A stretch of DNA of 64,000 bases from Beijerinckiaceae bacterium. Lineage in GTDB: Bacteria > Pseudomonadota > Alphaproteobacteria > Rhizobiales > Beijerinckiaceae. A model generated the notes under the pieces. That model was not told the DNA's origin, did no database searches, and was given only the letters and a program-made list of their open reading frames with translations. The stretch spans positions 62,001 to 126,000 of the forward strand of contig CANGBX010000003.1 of NCBI GenBank assembly GCA_947452455.1. The letters run 5' to 3'. The translations under genes and the position numbers were made by a program. Positions 35,309-43,368 of this stretch are shown here, piece by piece. Within the stretch, counting starts at the first letter, position 1, and each line of letters starts with the position of its first letter.

Positions 35309-35710
35309 ATGAGCGAACAACTAAAGACGGATTCGGGCGCAACCATCACAATGGTGCAGCAGGGCGCAAAAGCTTTGGCCTATCTCGCCATTGCTTTCAC
35401 TTTTTTGATGGTCGGCATTTATGTCCCGACCATTGCGGGCGTGGCACAAGAACAAGTGAAGCTTGCCCAATTGCAAAATCGCCAGCTGACGAAACTGGTT
35501 GCTGATACGGAAAATCTCTCGGCAGCCATCAATGATGCAGGTCTGATTTATGCCGCGCGCATGGCAGCCAGCGAAAAGTCGATCCCTGTTCGCAGCGCCG
35601 ACCAGATTGTCGACACAGCCACAGACCGTCTCGCACAGCGCTTCGGCAAGGATTGGGAAGTCATCATTCGCGGCATGGCAGCGAAGCTCGACACGATCAC
35701 GCGCCGCTAA
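35309..35710 (+). CDS. Single-span membrane protein, uncharacterised
   Basis: 133-residue protein with one hydrophobic helix (LAYLAIAFTFLMVGIYVPTIAG) near residue 25 and an extracytoplasmic or cytoplasmic helical remainder (QVKLAQLQNRQLTKLVADTENL). It is not a family I recognise. ATG 35309 has AAGGA ten bases upstream and is only 13 bases after the LprI-like gene's stop, so the two form a transcript that ends at the following terminator. It may anchor the secreted partner to the inner membrane. Confidence 0.7.
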   Translation: MSEQLKTDSGATITMVQQGAKALAYLAIAFTFLMVGIYVPTIAGVAQEQVKLAQLQNRQLTKLVADTENLSAAINDAGLIYAARMAASEKSIPVRSADQIVDTATDRLAQRFGKDWEVIIRGMAAKLDTITRR

Positions 35711-35727
35711 GACAAGCGCACATCTCA

Positions 35728-35761
35728 TAAAAAAAGGCGGCCATCTGGCCGCCTTTTCTTT
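35728..35761. terminator. Rho-independent terminator after the LprI-like cassette
   Basis: AAGGCGGCC, loop ATCT, GGCCGCCTTTTCTTTT; a perfect 9-pair stem with A-run before and T-run after. It can serve both strands and separates the plus-strand cassette from the minus-strand DUF6580 gene. Confidence 0.9.
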
Positions 35762-35778
35762 TGCCGTGATAAGAGAAC

Positions 35779-36291
35779 TTATTGCGCGGGCGACAAAGCC
35801 GGCACGCGACGACGCAGCAGTTCAAAGGCGCCGAAGAGAGCCGCTGTGAAGAAGAGATCGCCAAGCACAGAATTCTGGAAGAAGGGAATGGCGAGCACAT
35901 AGCAATCAGCCAGACCGGCAAGGCTCTTCTCATACAAGCCATCCAGCAAGAAGACGCCGAAATTGGTGACGACGAAGAAGAGGATGGAGCCAGCCAGCGA
36001 AGCGCCAGCCAGTTTCATCAGCTGCGGGCGCGAACCCAAAATCTGCCCAACCAAAACCATGGCGGCCATGCAGGCATAGACGAAAAGCATGCCCGTATGC
36101 AGACCCAGCACCAGATCGGTGGCAAAGAGCGCGGCCAGCGGCACGAAAAAGGCCAGACGACGATCGGCAATCTGCGCGCCGGCAAAGAGTGCAATCGCCG
36201 AAACGGCGGTCGCATTCGGCGGATGGGGCAGCAGGCGGGTCAAAGCCGCAAAGACGATCATGCCCAAGATGGTTGTCAGCCTGATTTCCAC
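35779..36291 (-). CDS. DUF6580 family membrane protein (ECF S-component-like)
   Basis: 170-residue polytopic membrane protein of the DUF6580 family. It has five to six helices, including TTILGMIVFAALTRLLPHPPNATAVSAIALFAGAQ, and the family motif NFGVFLLDGLYEKSLAGLADCYVLAIPFF. The fold resembles ECF transporter S components. The start is GTG at 36291, with AAAGGA 8-13 bases before it; upstream readings have no family sequence. It follows btuB by 143 bases on the same strand, downstream of a cobalamin riboswitch, so a link with B12 or cobalt is likely. Confidence 0.82.
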   Translation of the reverse strand: MEIRLTTILGMIVFAALTRLLPHPPNATAVSAIALFAGAQIADRRLAFFVPLAALFATDLVLGLHTGMLFVYACMAAMVLVGQILGSRPQLMKLAGASLAGSILFFVVTNFGVFLLDGLYEKSLAGLADCYVLAIPFFQNSVLGDLFFTAALFGAFELLRRRVPALSPAQ

Positions 36292-36434
36292 CGCAAGAAT
36301 CCTTTCAAAGTCCGGGGCGCCGGGATTGTCTGCCAAATCCGACGCATCATTAAAACACATCTAGCCGAAGCCGGAAGCCCGGTCCATGCCAGACAATAGT
36401 GGCAAGGGGGCCCGCGAGAGCGAACCCACAGGCC

Positions 36435-38378
36435 TTACCAGGTCATTTGCAAGCCGGCATAGGCCGAGCGGCCCGCCGTCCCGTAATTATAGACATTCTC
36501 GTATTTCACATTGGTCAGATTTTCGGCCCGCATAAAGAAAGAGATATTGCGGCTCATTTTATATTGGGCCAGCGCATCAAAGCGGACATAGGGTTTCAGC
36601 TCGACGCGCAATTCATTGCCGGCGGGGTCAAAGGTCTTATCGGCCCGCGAACCAACAAAACGCACAGTCGGCTCCAAGGTCCAATCAGGTGCCGGCGTGA
36701 TGGGCATCGAGACACGCAGACTATGCCCAGGCCGCCGCAAAAGACGTGCACCATTATCAATATCACTTGGGTCCGCAGGATTGGGATCAATGCGCGTATC
36801 AAGCCACGTATAGGCGAGCTTCACCTTCGCGAAAGTCGGCACCAGATTATATTCAGCCGAAACTTCCGTGCCGGAAATATGCGCCCTGTTCACATTGAAA
36901 TAGGAACCCGAGTATGGGCCTGTCGACAGCCAATCAATCAGATTGGAGACGCGATTATTGAACCACGTCACATCCACACGTGCGTCACCACTCAAAAATG
37001 TCTGCTCAATCCCGACATCATAACCTGTTGAGCGTTCAGGCTTGAGGGCTGCATTACCGTAGAAGCCGTCAAAGAGCTGATAGAGCGAAGGTGACTTGGC
37101 GCCCGTTCCGTAAGACCCATGCAAGCGTGTTGTGGGTGTCAGCGCATAAGAGCCCGTCGCGCGATAGGTCGTAAATGAGCCGAATGACGAGACGTGATCA
37201 AGCCGCGTCCCAAAAGACAGATTCAAACGATCAATGGGCGAGATTTGATAAAGAGCAAAAATCGATTTGGTATCTTGCCGTTTGATATCAGGCAGACCTG
37301 TATCGGATTTTTCTTCCTCATAACGCGTGCCCAAAGTCAGCGTACCCATGCTACCCAGACGCACATCTTCCTGCAATTCGGCGCCAAGCCGTGTACCACG
37401 ATAATGATAATTATAGCGATCATCATAAATCGTGCCGAGATAATCATAGATACTATGCGTTTTCGTATCCTTGACGAAACGCGTCATGAATGTGCTCAGC
37501 GTCGTGCGAAAGGCGCCCTGTTCCGCAATCATTTTTTGGTAAGTTGAGCCCTGCCAAGCAGTCTGAAAATTCGGTAACAGAGGTGCAAGCGGGCTATTGT
37601 CGCCGCCATCAAATTGAATCTTGCTCCAGCCGGCTTGCAGACCAAATTCAAAAGTCAGCCAATCATTGAGCTTTTTAGAAATGCGGGCATTGCCACCATA
37701 GCGATTAACAGGATCCGTGCCGCTTGGGTTGATCGCGGCCAGTCGCGGAATCCGATAGCCATAACGTTTGAACCCATCTGCATGAAACTGATCAAAGCCT
37801 ATGCTATAGCTCGTATCGTCAGTAGCACCTGATACGGAAACATTATTGGTCAGCGTACCATAGCTGCCGCCCTCTGTGCGCAAACGCCAAACCGGAGGAC
37901 CTTTTTTGCCCTTTTTCGTGATGATATTGATCACGCCGCCAATCGCATCCGAACCATAGAGTGCGGATTGCGGGCCACGCGTAATCTCAATCCGCTCCAC
38001 ATCTGAAGGTGGGATCAGAGACAAATCAATTTCATTACCTGTGGAGGTCGGATCACCAATGCGAACACCGTCGATCAAAATCAATGTGTGACGCGATTCA
38101 GCACCCCGCATCAGGACCGACACAAAACCACCCGGCCCACCATTCTCTACGGCATGAAGACCAGGCTGGCCGACGAACACGTCATAAAGTGATTTCGTAC
38201 CCTGCTTCTCAATCTCGTCTTGCGTGATCACTGTCACCGATGAGCCGATCTGCTGGATCGACATAGGCACGCGATTGGGTGTGATGACGAGATCGGGTTG
38301 TTGGTCCTGCGCAAAGAGCGGCAGGGTATTTAAGGCGCAGCCCACCAATAGGGTGGCGCGCAAAGCACGCTTGGACAT
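36435..38378 (-). CDS. btuB: TonB-dependent vitamin B12 receptor
   Basis: Outer-membrane receptor for cobalamins, energised by TonB. Signal peptide MSKRALRATLLVGCALNTLPLFAQ, a plug domain with the TonB-box-like DLVITPNR, then ESRHTLILIDGVRIGDPTS and RGPQSALYGSDAIGGVINI, and a 22-strand barrel ending YAGLQMTW (aromatic last residue). The ATG at 38378 follows GGAGGATC. 647 residues. A cobalamin riboswitch lies just upstream, so it is repressed by B12. BtuF, BtuC and BtuD are not in this window. Confidence 0.95.
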   Translation of the reverse strand: MSKRALRATLLVGCALNTLPLFAQDQQPDLVITPNRVPMSIQQIGSSVTVITQDEIEKQGTKSLYDVFVGQPGLHAVENGGPGGFVSVLMRGAESRHTLILIDGVRIGDPTSTGNEIDLSLIPPSDVERIEITRGPQSALYGSDAIGGVINIITKKGKKGPPVWRLRTEGGSYGTLTNNVSVSGATDDTSYSIGFDQFHADGFKRYGYRIPRLAAINPSGTDPVNRYGGNARISKKLNDWLTFEFGLQAGWSKIQFDGGDNSPLAPLLPNFQTAWQGSTYQKMIAEQGAFRTTLSTFMTRFVKDTKTHSIYDYLGTIYDDRYNYHYRGTRLGAELQEDVRLGSMGTLTLGTRYEEEKSDTGLPDIKRQDTKSIFALYQISPIDRLNLSFGTRLDHVSSFGSFTTYRATGSYALTPTTRLHGSYGTGAKSPSLYQLFDGFYGNAALKPERSTGYDVGIEQTFLSGDARVDVTWFNNRVSNLIDWLSTGPYSGSYFNVNRAHISGTEVSAEYNLVPTFAKVKLAYTWLDTRIDPNPADPSDIDNGARLLRRPGHSLRVSMPITPAPDWTLEPTVRFVGSRADKTFDPAGNELRVELKPYVRFDALAQYKMSRNISFFMRAENLTNVKYENVYNYGTAGRSAYAGLQMTW

Positions 38379-38423
38379 CAGATCCTCCAACCGACCCACC
38401 GTCGGTTTTTAGGGTTTCAAAAA

Positions 38424-38580
38424 GGACCTGGCCGGTATCCTGACTTCGGCGGCATATAGTTCTGGCCTTCCCAGCTTATCGCCAGTGACCAGAACCGACC
38501 GCTTGACAGTTGCGGGGGCAGTGCGGCGCTAACCGACTTCCCGTTTAACCCCGGCTTCATCCGGGGCACCCGATCCTGCA
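38424..38580 (-). promoter_or_regulatory. Cobalamin (B12) riboswitch
   Basis: On the minus strand the leader contains GCACTGCCCCCGCAACTGT, then CTGGTCACTGGCGATA-like sequence holding the conserved B12 box, then AAGTCAGGATACCGGCC, the standard 3' end of the aptamer. The hairpin CCCCGGATGAAGCCGGGG precedes it. It is 46 bases from the btuB ATG. It should shut off btuB, and probably the following DUF6580 gene, when adenosylcobalamin is bound. Confidence 0.9.
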
Positions 38581-38661
38581 TACAGACTAAACAGCAAGTT
38601 GCTGGGACGAAAGCGGAAAGAATCGCGTTTCCATGATTCTTTTTGCTTGCGCTCAGCAAAT

Positions 38662-38685
38662 GGAGGCCGGAGCGTTCCGGCCTCT
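38662..38685 (-). terminator. Hairpin after the alpha/beta hydrolase gene (possible terminator)
   Basis: GAGGCCGGA, loop GCGT, TCCGGCCTC; perfect 9-pair stem 15 bases past the hydrolase stop. Only CATTTG follows on the minus strand, so termination by a U-run is weak; a stabilising role is possible. Confidence 0.5.
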
Positions 38686-38698
38686 ATCATTGATTGTT

Positions 38699-40006
38699 TT
38701 ATGCGAGCTTTGTTTTCTGCACGCGCCCGCTGCCTTCCACATACCAGCGCTCGTTTTCCAATGGCTTGCCTGCCAAACGCCGCGTAATCCATTCCGCCTG
38801 CATGATGCGTGGATCAGGCCCGTTGGATACAGATGGCCCGCGTAAAGAGTGACGTGAATCCTGATAGATCACGAGTTGCTTGGGTCCGCCGAGTGCCTTT
38901 GTAAAAGCTTCCGTATGTTCGAGTGGACACAATTCATCTGACTCGCCGGCTGCAATCAGGAAAGGCGCTTTGATTTTGCCGGCGAAGCCGTGCCAATCAA
39001 TCGTCTTGCGGAATTTTTCAAACTCCGCCTCATCAACAATGCCCGACATAAACATGAAACGCTTTTTGAATGTCGGGGAGGCTTCATCGAAAATAGCGCC
39101 CCCGCCCGGATCATAGCATGTACCCGTGACAGCACAGGCTTTGAATGTTGGCTCTTCCGAAATCATCGCGGCTGAAAAGAAAGAACCAAAGCTCGACCCT
39201 GTAGCAGCCACACGATTGATATCGATTTCAGGCCTGTTACGCAGCCATTTCACAACTTCCTTGCCGGTTTCCGCCCAGCCTTTCACATCGACAAAAATGC
39301 CGCGCAACGGGGTTTCCCAATAACCGGGGCCTTCAATAGCAAGCACCGCATATTTGCGTTCCATCCAACCATCTGCATAAAGCGAAACAGAACGCTCTTT
39401 AAATCCGTCCATGCCCGGAACCGCGACGATGACAGGCAATTTTTGTCCCGGTTGATAAGTTGGCGGCAGATGCAAAATAGCCGGCAGCGATTTACCGCGA
39501 TAGGGAATCTCGACCCATTCAATTTTATGATCGGCGAGCGCCATATATTTTTTGAAATTCTCAAGCTTCTTGTCGTTGTTGCGCTGAAGGCGCGGCCCGT
39601 GTTCTTCAACGCCCCACATGGCTGTCGCCCAATAGGCTGCAGCAATGTAATAATTATCGCGCGCAGGGATCATCTCCTCGGCTTTTTCATGTTCGATGGC
39701 CAGCGCCTCACGCTTGCGCGCCAAAGCTTCCATGGCTGGGACAATGTCGGCATATTTTTTCACGCGCTGACGCCATGTGGCCATGTCATCTTGAATGGCC
39801 AGACCGCAAGCTCGCAGCAATGTGCTGGTGTGGCCCTGATCCCAATCAATACCATTGGCTTGGATGATATTATCAAGCACCCAACGCTGATCATCAAAGC
39901 GCTTCATTTTGGGCTCGCCGACCGGCAAGCCCTCGGCTTGAGCCGCGCTGGTCAAGCCAGCGGCAGCGGCAAGCGGAATCGAACGCAGAAATTGGCGACG
40001 TAGCAT
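38699..40006 (-). CDS. Tat-exported alpha/beta hydrolase (esterase)
   Basis: Exported hydrolase with a twin-arginine-like signal (LRRQFLRSIPLAAAAGL). After a helical lid domain, the alpha/beta-hydrolase core has VAVPGMDGFKERSV, the nucleophile in ATGSSFGSFFSA, an acid in AAGESDELCP and the His in YQDSRHSLRG. It resembles the DUF1100/FrsA and pseudooxynicotine-hydrolase type with an N-terminal helical cap. 435 residues from ATG 40006, GGGAGGATC upstream. Substrate unknown. The divergent TctC gene shares a 183-base region with it, suggesting a common substrate pathway. Confidence 0.85.
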   Translation of the reverse strand: MLRRQFLRSIPLAAAAGLTSAAQAEGLPVGEPKMKRFDDQRWVLDNIIQANGIDWDQGHTSTLLRACGLAIQDDMATWRQRVKKYADIVPAMEALARKREALAIEHEKAEEMIPARDNYYIAAAYWATAMWGVEEHGPRLQRNNDKKLENFKKYMALADHKIEWVEIPYRGKSLPAILHLPPTYQPGQKLPVIVAVPGMDGFKERSVSLYADGWMERKYAVLAIEGPGYWETPLRGIFVDVKGWAETGKEVVKWLRNRPEIDINRVAATGSSFGSFFSAAMISEEPTFKACAVTGTCYDPGGGAIFDEASPTFKKRFMFMSGIVDEAEFEKFRKTIDWHGFAGKIKAPFLIAAGESDELCPLEHTEAFTKALGGPKQLVIYQDSRHSLRGPSVSNGPDPRIMQAEWITRRLAGKPLENERWYVEGSGRVQKTKLA

Positions 40007-40189
40007 GCGGATCCTCCCAAGAATGTTTTGTCTCCGGCCTGAACCGCGGCGCCGGGATGGGGCAAAGCCTAGCAAGAAGTTTGCGCCCGGCGAATGCCGC
40101 CCTTCGTCTTAGTCACTCTTGCTTTCAGGGCCACCGGCTGCTCAACTTGAGGCATCAGGCGGCGCAAGACCGCAATGGGGAGGATCGAC

Positions 40190-41215
40190 ATGGCTCGGCT
40201 GAACAGGCTCGCCTCTGGCGTGGCGGCTTTTTCATGTTTCTGGATGGCAGCGGCGGGCGCTTTCGCGCAGACGGTCGAAGATTTCTACAAATCAAAGCCC
40301 CTCACCATTGTCGTCGGTGTGCCGACAGGCGGGGGCTACGATTTGATCGCGCGCCTGCTCTCGCGTCACATGCCGCGCCATATCCCCGGCAATCCCGCAC
40401 CCATTGTGCAAAATATGCCGGGCTCGGGCAGCGTGGTGGCGTCTGGCTATCTTTACGCAGTCGCGCCCAAAGATGGCTCTGTCATCGGCACATTGGCGCG
40501 TATTGCTTTGATTGAACCACTCTTCACATCGCAACGATATGACAGCACCAAATTCACCGCGATCGGCAGCGTGTCAAAAGACATCAGCACCTGCATTTCG
40601 TGGAAGAATGCCAAAGTGAAAAGCTGGGATGATATGATGACGAAAGAATTCATCGCATCCGGTCAGGCCACGGGCGCAGACCCCGATGCTTTCGCCAATA
40701 TGATCCGCCATCTCTTCAACGCGCCGATCAAACTTGTCACCGGTTATCCCGGCACGAACGAGCAGGCGCTCTCCATGGAGCGAGGCGAGACGGAAGGCTA
40801 TTGCGGCGTGTCCTATTCGACCATCAAAACGCGCTACACAAAATGGCTTGATGAAGGCTCGATCAATATCATCGTACAAAATGCCGTTGAAAAACACCCT
40901 GATCTGCCCAATGTGCCGCTCATCACCGACATGGCAAAAGATGCCGAGCAATTGCAGATCATCCGCTTGATTGTTGCCACCCAAAATATGGCACGCCCCT
41001 TCTTTGCTCCGCCCGGCATTCCAGCAGACCGCGCGGCGGCGCTGCGCAAAGCCTTTGATGCCACAATGAAGGACGCCGAATTTTTGGCCGAGGCCGACAA
41101 GATGAAAGTCGAAGTCACGCCGATGACGGGTGATGAAGTGAATGGGCTTTTGAAAGAGCTTTATGCCACGCCCAAACCTGCCGTTGAGAAAGCCGCCAAA
41201 GCCATGGCGCCCTGA
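40190..41215 (+). CDS. TctC/Bug-family solute-binding protein
   Basis: Periplasmic binding protein with signal peptide ending GAFAQ, then TVEDFYKSKPLTIVVGVPTGGGYDLIARLLSRHMPRHIPG and NMPGSGSVVASGYLYAVAPKDGSVIG. The FYKxKxxTIVVG start and RHMPRHIPG motif are shared with the paralogue at 44646, so they form their own subgroup. The ATG at 40190 follows GGGGAGG. 341 residues. No TctAB genes are nearby. It is divergent from the alpha/beta hydrolase. A hairpin with TTTT follows. Confidence 0.88.
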   Translation: MARLNRLASGVAAFSCFWMAAAGAFAQTVEDFYKSKPLTIVVGVPTGGGYDLIARLLSRHMPRHIPGNPAPIVQNMPGSGSVVASGYLYAVAPKDGSVIGTLARIALIEPLFTSQRYDSTKFTAIGSVSKDISTCISWKNAKVKSWDDMMTKEFIASGQATGADPDAFANMIRHLFNAPIKLVTGYPGTNEQALSMERGETEGYCGVSYSTIKTRYTKWLDEGSINIIVQNAVEKHPDLPNVPLITDMAKDAEQLQIIRLIVATQNMARPFFAPPGIPADRAAALRKAFDATMKDAEFLAEADKMKVEVTPMTGDEVNGLLKELYATPKPAVEKAAKAMAP

Positions 41216-41261
41216 CAGCAGGATTTTTCTCTTCTTCGCCTCAAGAAAGAAAAAACCATCT

Positions 41262-41296
41262 CCCGGCGGCGGCCCTCTGCGGCCGCCGTTTTGGCT
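41262..41296 (+). terminator. Rho-independent terminator after the TctC gene
   Basis: CGGCGGC, an 11-base loop and GCCGCCGTTTT; a strong GC stem with a short T-run, about 50 bases past the TctC stop. An A-rich run lies before it. Confidence 0.6.
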
Positions 41297-41307
41297 AAAG
41301 TCCCCGG

Positions 41308-41424
41308 ATGATCAGTTCGTTCCGAGGACGTCACGTGGCCATGATACGCGAACATGTCTGGCATTTTGCTTTTGCCGCAGGCCTGACCTTGCTCGCCTTG
41401 CTGACGAGCATGAACAGCCATTGA
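41308..41424 (+). CDS. Possible small membrane peptide, 38 residues
   Basis: Open frame ATG 41308 to TGA 41424 giving MISSFRGRHVAMIREHVWH and then a hydrophobic helix FAFAAGLTLLALLTSM. A second ATG at 41341 would give 27 residues. Basic start followed by one helix looks like a one-span peptide, but no strong ribosome site is seen and it is short. Its end is 9 bases before the end of the convergent EamA gene. Confidence 0.35.
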   Translation: MISSFRGRHVAMIREHVWHFAFAAGLTLLALLTSMNSH

Positions 41425-41433
41425 TGCTGTTGG

Positions 41434-42426
41434 CTATGATGGCCAGGACCATGTGAACAGCGGCGCCATCCAGATTGGCAGGTCCATCACATCGCGCACC
41501 TGATCAATCGACATGGACAAGCAGACCGCGCCAAGCAGAGACACAATCGTGCCGGCGACCATGCGCGAATTGAAAATCTCATATTGGCGATTCAGCATGT
41601 AGCTGAAGACCAGACGAAAAACGAGAGACAGACGCTGGATGGGCGACACCACAGACACAGGTGCAAAAGACAAAGCGATGTAACGCAGCAATTGCGAGAA
41701 GCCGACGAAGAACCCCGCCCAGCAAAACCATTTTGTCGCTTCGCCAGAAATTTCCGTGACGTGTTTTACTTTTCCCAAAAGCGGAATGGCGATGAGCACG
41801 ACAACAGAAGCTGCCACATAAGAGACAAGGCCGCCCGCAATGCTCGCGTGCCAGCTCACATTTTCAAGCGCCATACGCACAAGAATCGGGCTCGTGCCAT
41901 AGGCCGAAGCCGCAAGCAGTGAGAAGATATAGCCTTCAATATAATTGGGCGTGAAAGCGAGTTTCACATCGCTCGCCGCTTTTGCCTTGCCTTTGCTTTC
42001 CACGGTGAGCAAAGGGCCGGCCAAGATAAGAGCAATGCCGAGCACTTTCATGATGGTGAGTTTTTCACCCAGCAAAGTCACAGCAAGCACCAACGCGAAA
42101 AGAACCGAAGTTTCCATCAAAGGGCCGGAGAGATTGGCGCCAATGGCTTTGACCGCGCGATAATTGCAATAGCGACCGAAAACGAAATGGGCGATGCCGG
42201 CTGCCGAGAAGGCGACATAAGTATTCAGCGAAAAGCCATCGAGTGCTGGCAGTGCGCCAAATATAAGCGCTGCGATCAGCATCAGCGGCACGCCAAAAGG
42301 AACTGTGATCGCCATGGCCTGAAGAACAGAGCCTGAGAGAACACCGCGCCGCGCCAAAGTATTGTTGATGGCGAAAGTCGCCGCTGCGCAAAGCGCTAAA
42401 AGTCCACCCAAGAAACCCTCCCCCAC
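41434..42426 (-). CDS. EamA/DMT-superfamily transporter
   Basis: 330-residue protein with ten predicted helices in two EamA repeats: FLGGLLALCAAATFAINNTLARRG in the first and YIFSLLAASAYGTSPILVRMALE in the second. The family exports or imports small metabolites; substrate unknown. Start GTG at 42426. It lies 69 bases after the SGNH gene on the same strand, so it may be the third gene of that unit. Confidence 0.88.
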   Translation of the reverse strand: MGEGFLGGLLALCAAATFAINNTLARRGVLSGSVLQAMAITVPFGVPLMLIAALIFGALPALDGFSLNTYVAFSAAGIAHFVFGRYCNYRAVKAIGANLSGPLMETSVLFALVLAVTLLGEKLTIMKVLGIALILAGPLLTVESKGKAKAASDVKLAFTPNYIEGYIFSLLAASAYGTSPILVRMALENVSWHASIAGGLVSYVAASVVVLIAIPLLGKVKHVTEISGEATKWFCWAGFFVGFSQLLRYIALSFAPVSVVSPIQRLSLVFRLVFSYMLNRQYEIFNSRMVAGTIVSLLGAVCLSMSIDQVRDVMDLPIWMAPLFTWSWPS

Positions 42427-42495
42427 CCGGCTCTTGTTTTATTCAACGTCCGGCTAGGAGCGAGTTTAATCTGCAAAGGGTAAGCTTTGCAATTG

Positions 42496-43368
42496 TTAGC
42501 GCACAGGTGCGGGCTCGGCGCCGCGGCGGTCACCACTGCGGCGCAGGAAAATATTGGCAACCATAGCTTGGGCAATATGTTCCGCCATGCAGGGGAAGCC
42601 GAGATCTGACAGGCTGAATTCATCATCCGCCGCCACATCAGCGGCGGCGCGTGTTTGCGCTAAAAATTCCATCGCCTTGTCACGACGCACATAGAGCAGA
42701 TTCTCATCAGCCGCGACGCGGTCAAGCGCGTTACGGATCGCAAACCAATGATCATCGCGCGCGAATTTAGACGTATACTGCAGGCCAACCAGCACAACGT
42801 CGATTTTATTCTTTTGCAACATGCGCACTGTCGCGCGCACGGTTGTTTCAAATTCAACCAGCGGCACACGGGCAACCGCATCATTCGTGCCCAATTGCCA
42901 CAGAACGAGTGTCGGCTTCAGAATGGCTGCTTCATTGATCAGACGACGAGCACTGACTGATGCAATCTCGCCCGAGACGCCGCGGTTCACCACCTCGACA
43001 TCGACACCCTTCCAGACATTCTCAAGCAGCTTTTCCAAACGCGAGGGGTAACTGCCCGAGCGATTTCCGGTCCATGTGGCGGAAGAGCCAATGGCAAGCA
43101 CGCGCATCTTCTTGTTGGTCTCAATGCGCGCGGCCGTATTGGTCAATGGAGCGGGCTTGGCGACCTCGGATTGGGGCACAGAACATTGCAAGGCGAGGGC
43201 CGCCGATTGCGGGGGCAGCGGGGGATAAAGTGTCTGCGGGTCCAAGGCCTCAATATTCGCAGGCGCAGAATCGCTCTTCTGCACCGCAGCATCTTGCGAT
43301 GCTGCGGGGGCACCTGCCATAGCGAGCAGGAGCAGCCCAGAAATCAGCGCGGCCAGGTGATGCGCCAT
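42496..43368 (-). CDS. Periplasmic SGNH/GDSL-family hydrolase
   Basis: Exported SGNH hydrolase, typically an esterase or acyltransferase on carbohydrates. Signal peptide ending APAAS. Block I is VLAIGSSATWTGNR (GSS in place of GDS), block II NRGVSGEIAS, block III WQLGTNDAV, and the C-terminal catalytic His is in CMAEHIAQ. 290 residues. It overlaps the upstream opgC gene by 25 bases, so the two are translated together and probably act on the same glycan substituent. Confidence 0.85.
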   Translation of the reverse strand: MAHHLAALISGLLLLAMAGAPAASQDAAVQKSDSAPANIEALDPQTLYPPLPPQSAALALQCSVPQSEVAKPAPLTNTAARIETNKKMRVLAIGSSATWTGNRSGSYPSRLEKLLENVWKGVDVEVVNRGVSGEIASVSARRLINEAAILKPTLVLWQLGTNDAVARVPLVEFETTVRATVRMLQKNKIDVVLVGLQYTSKFARDDHWFAIRNALDRVAADENLLYVRRDKAMEFLAQTRAAADVAADDEFSLSDLGFPCMAEHIAQAMVANIFLRRSGDRRGAEPAPVR

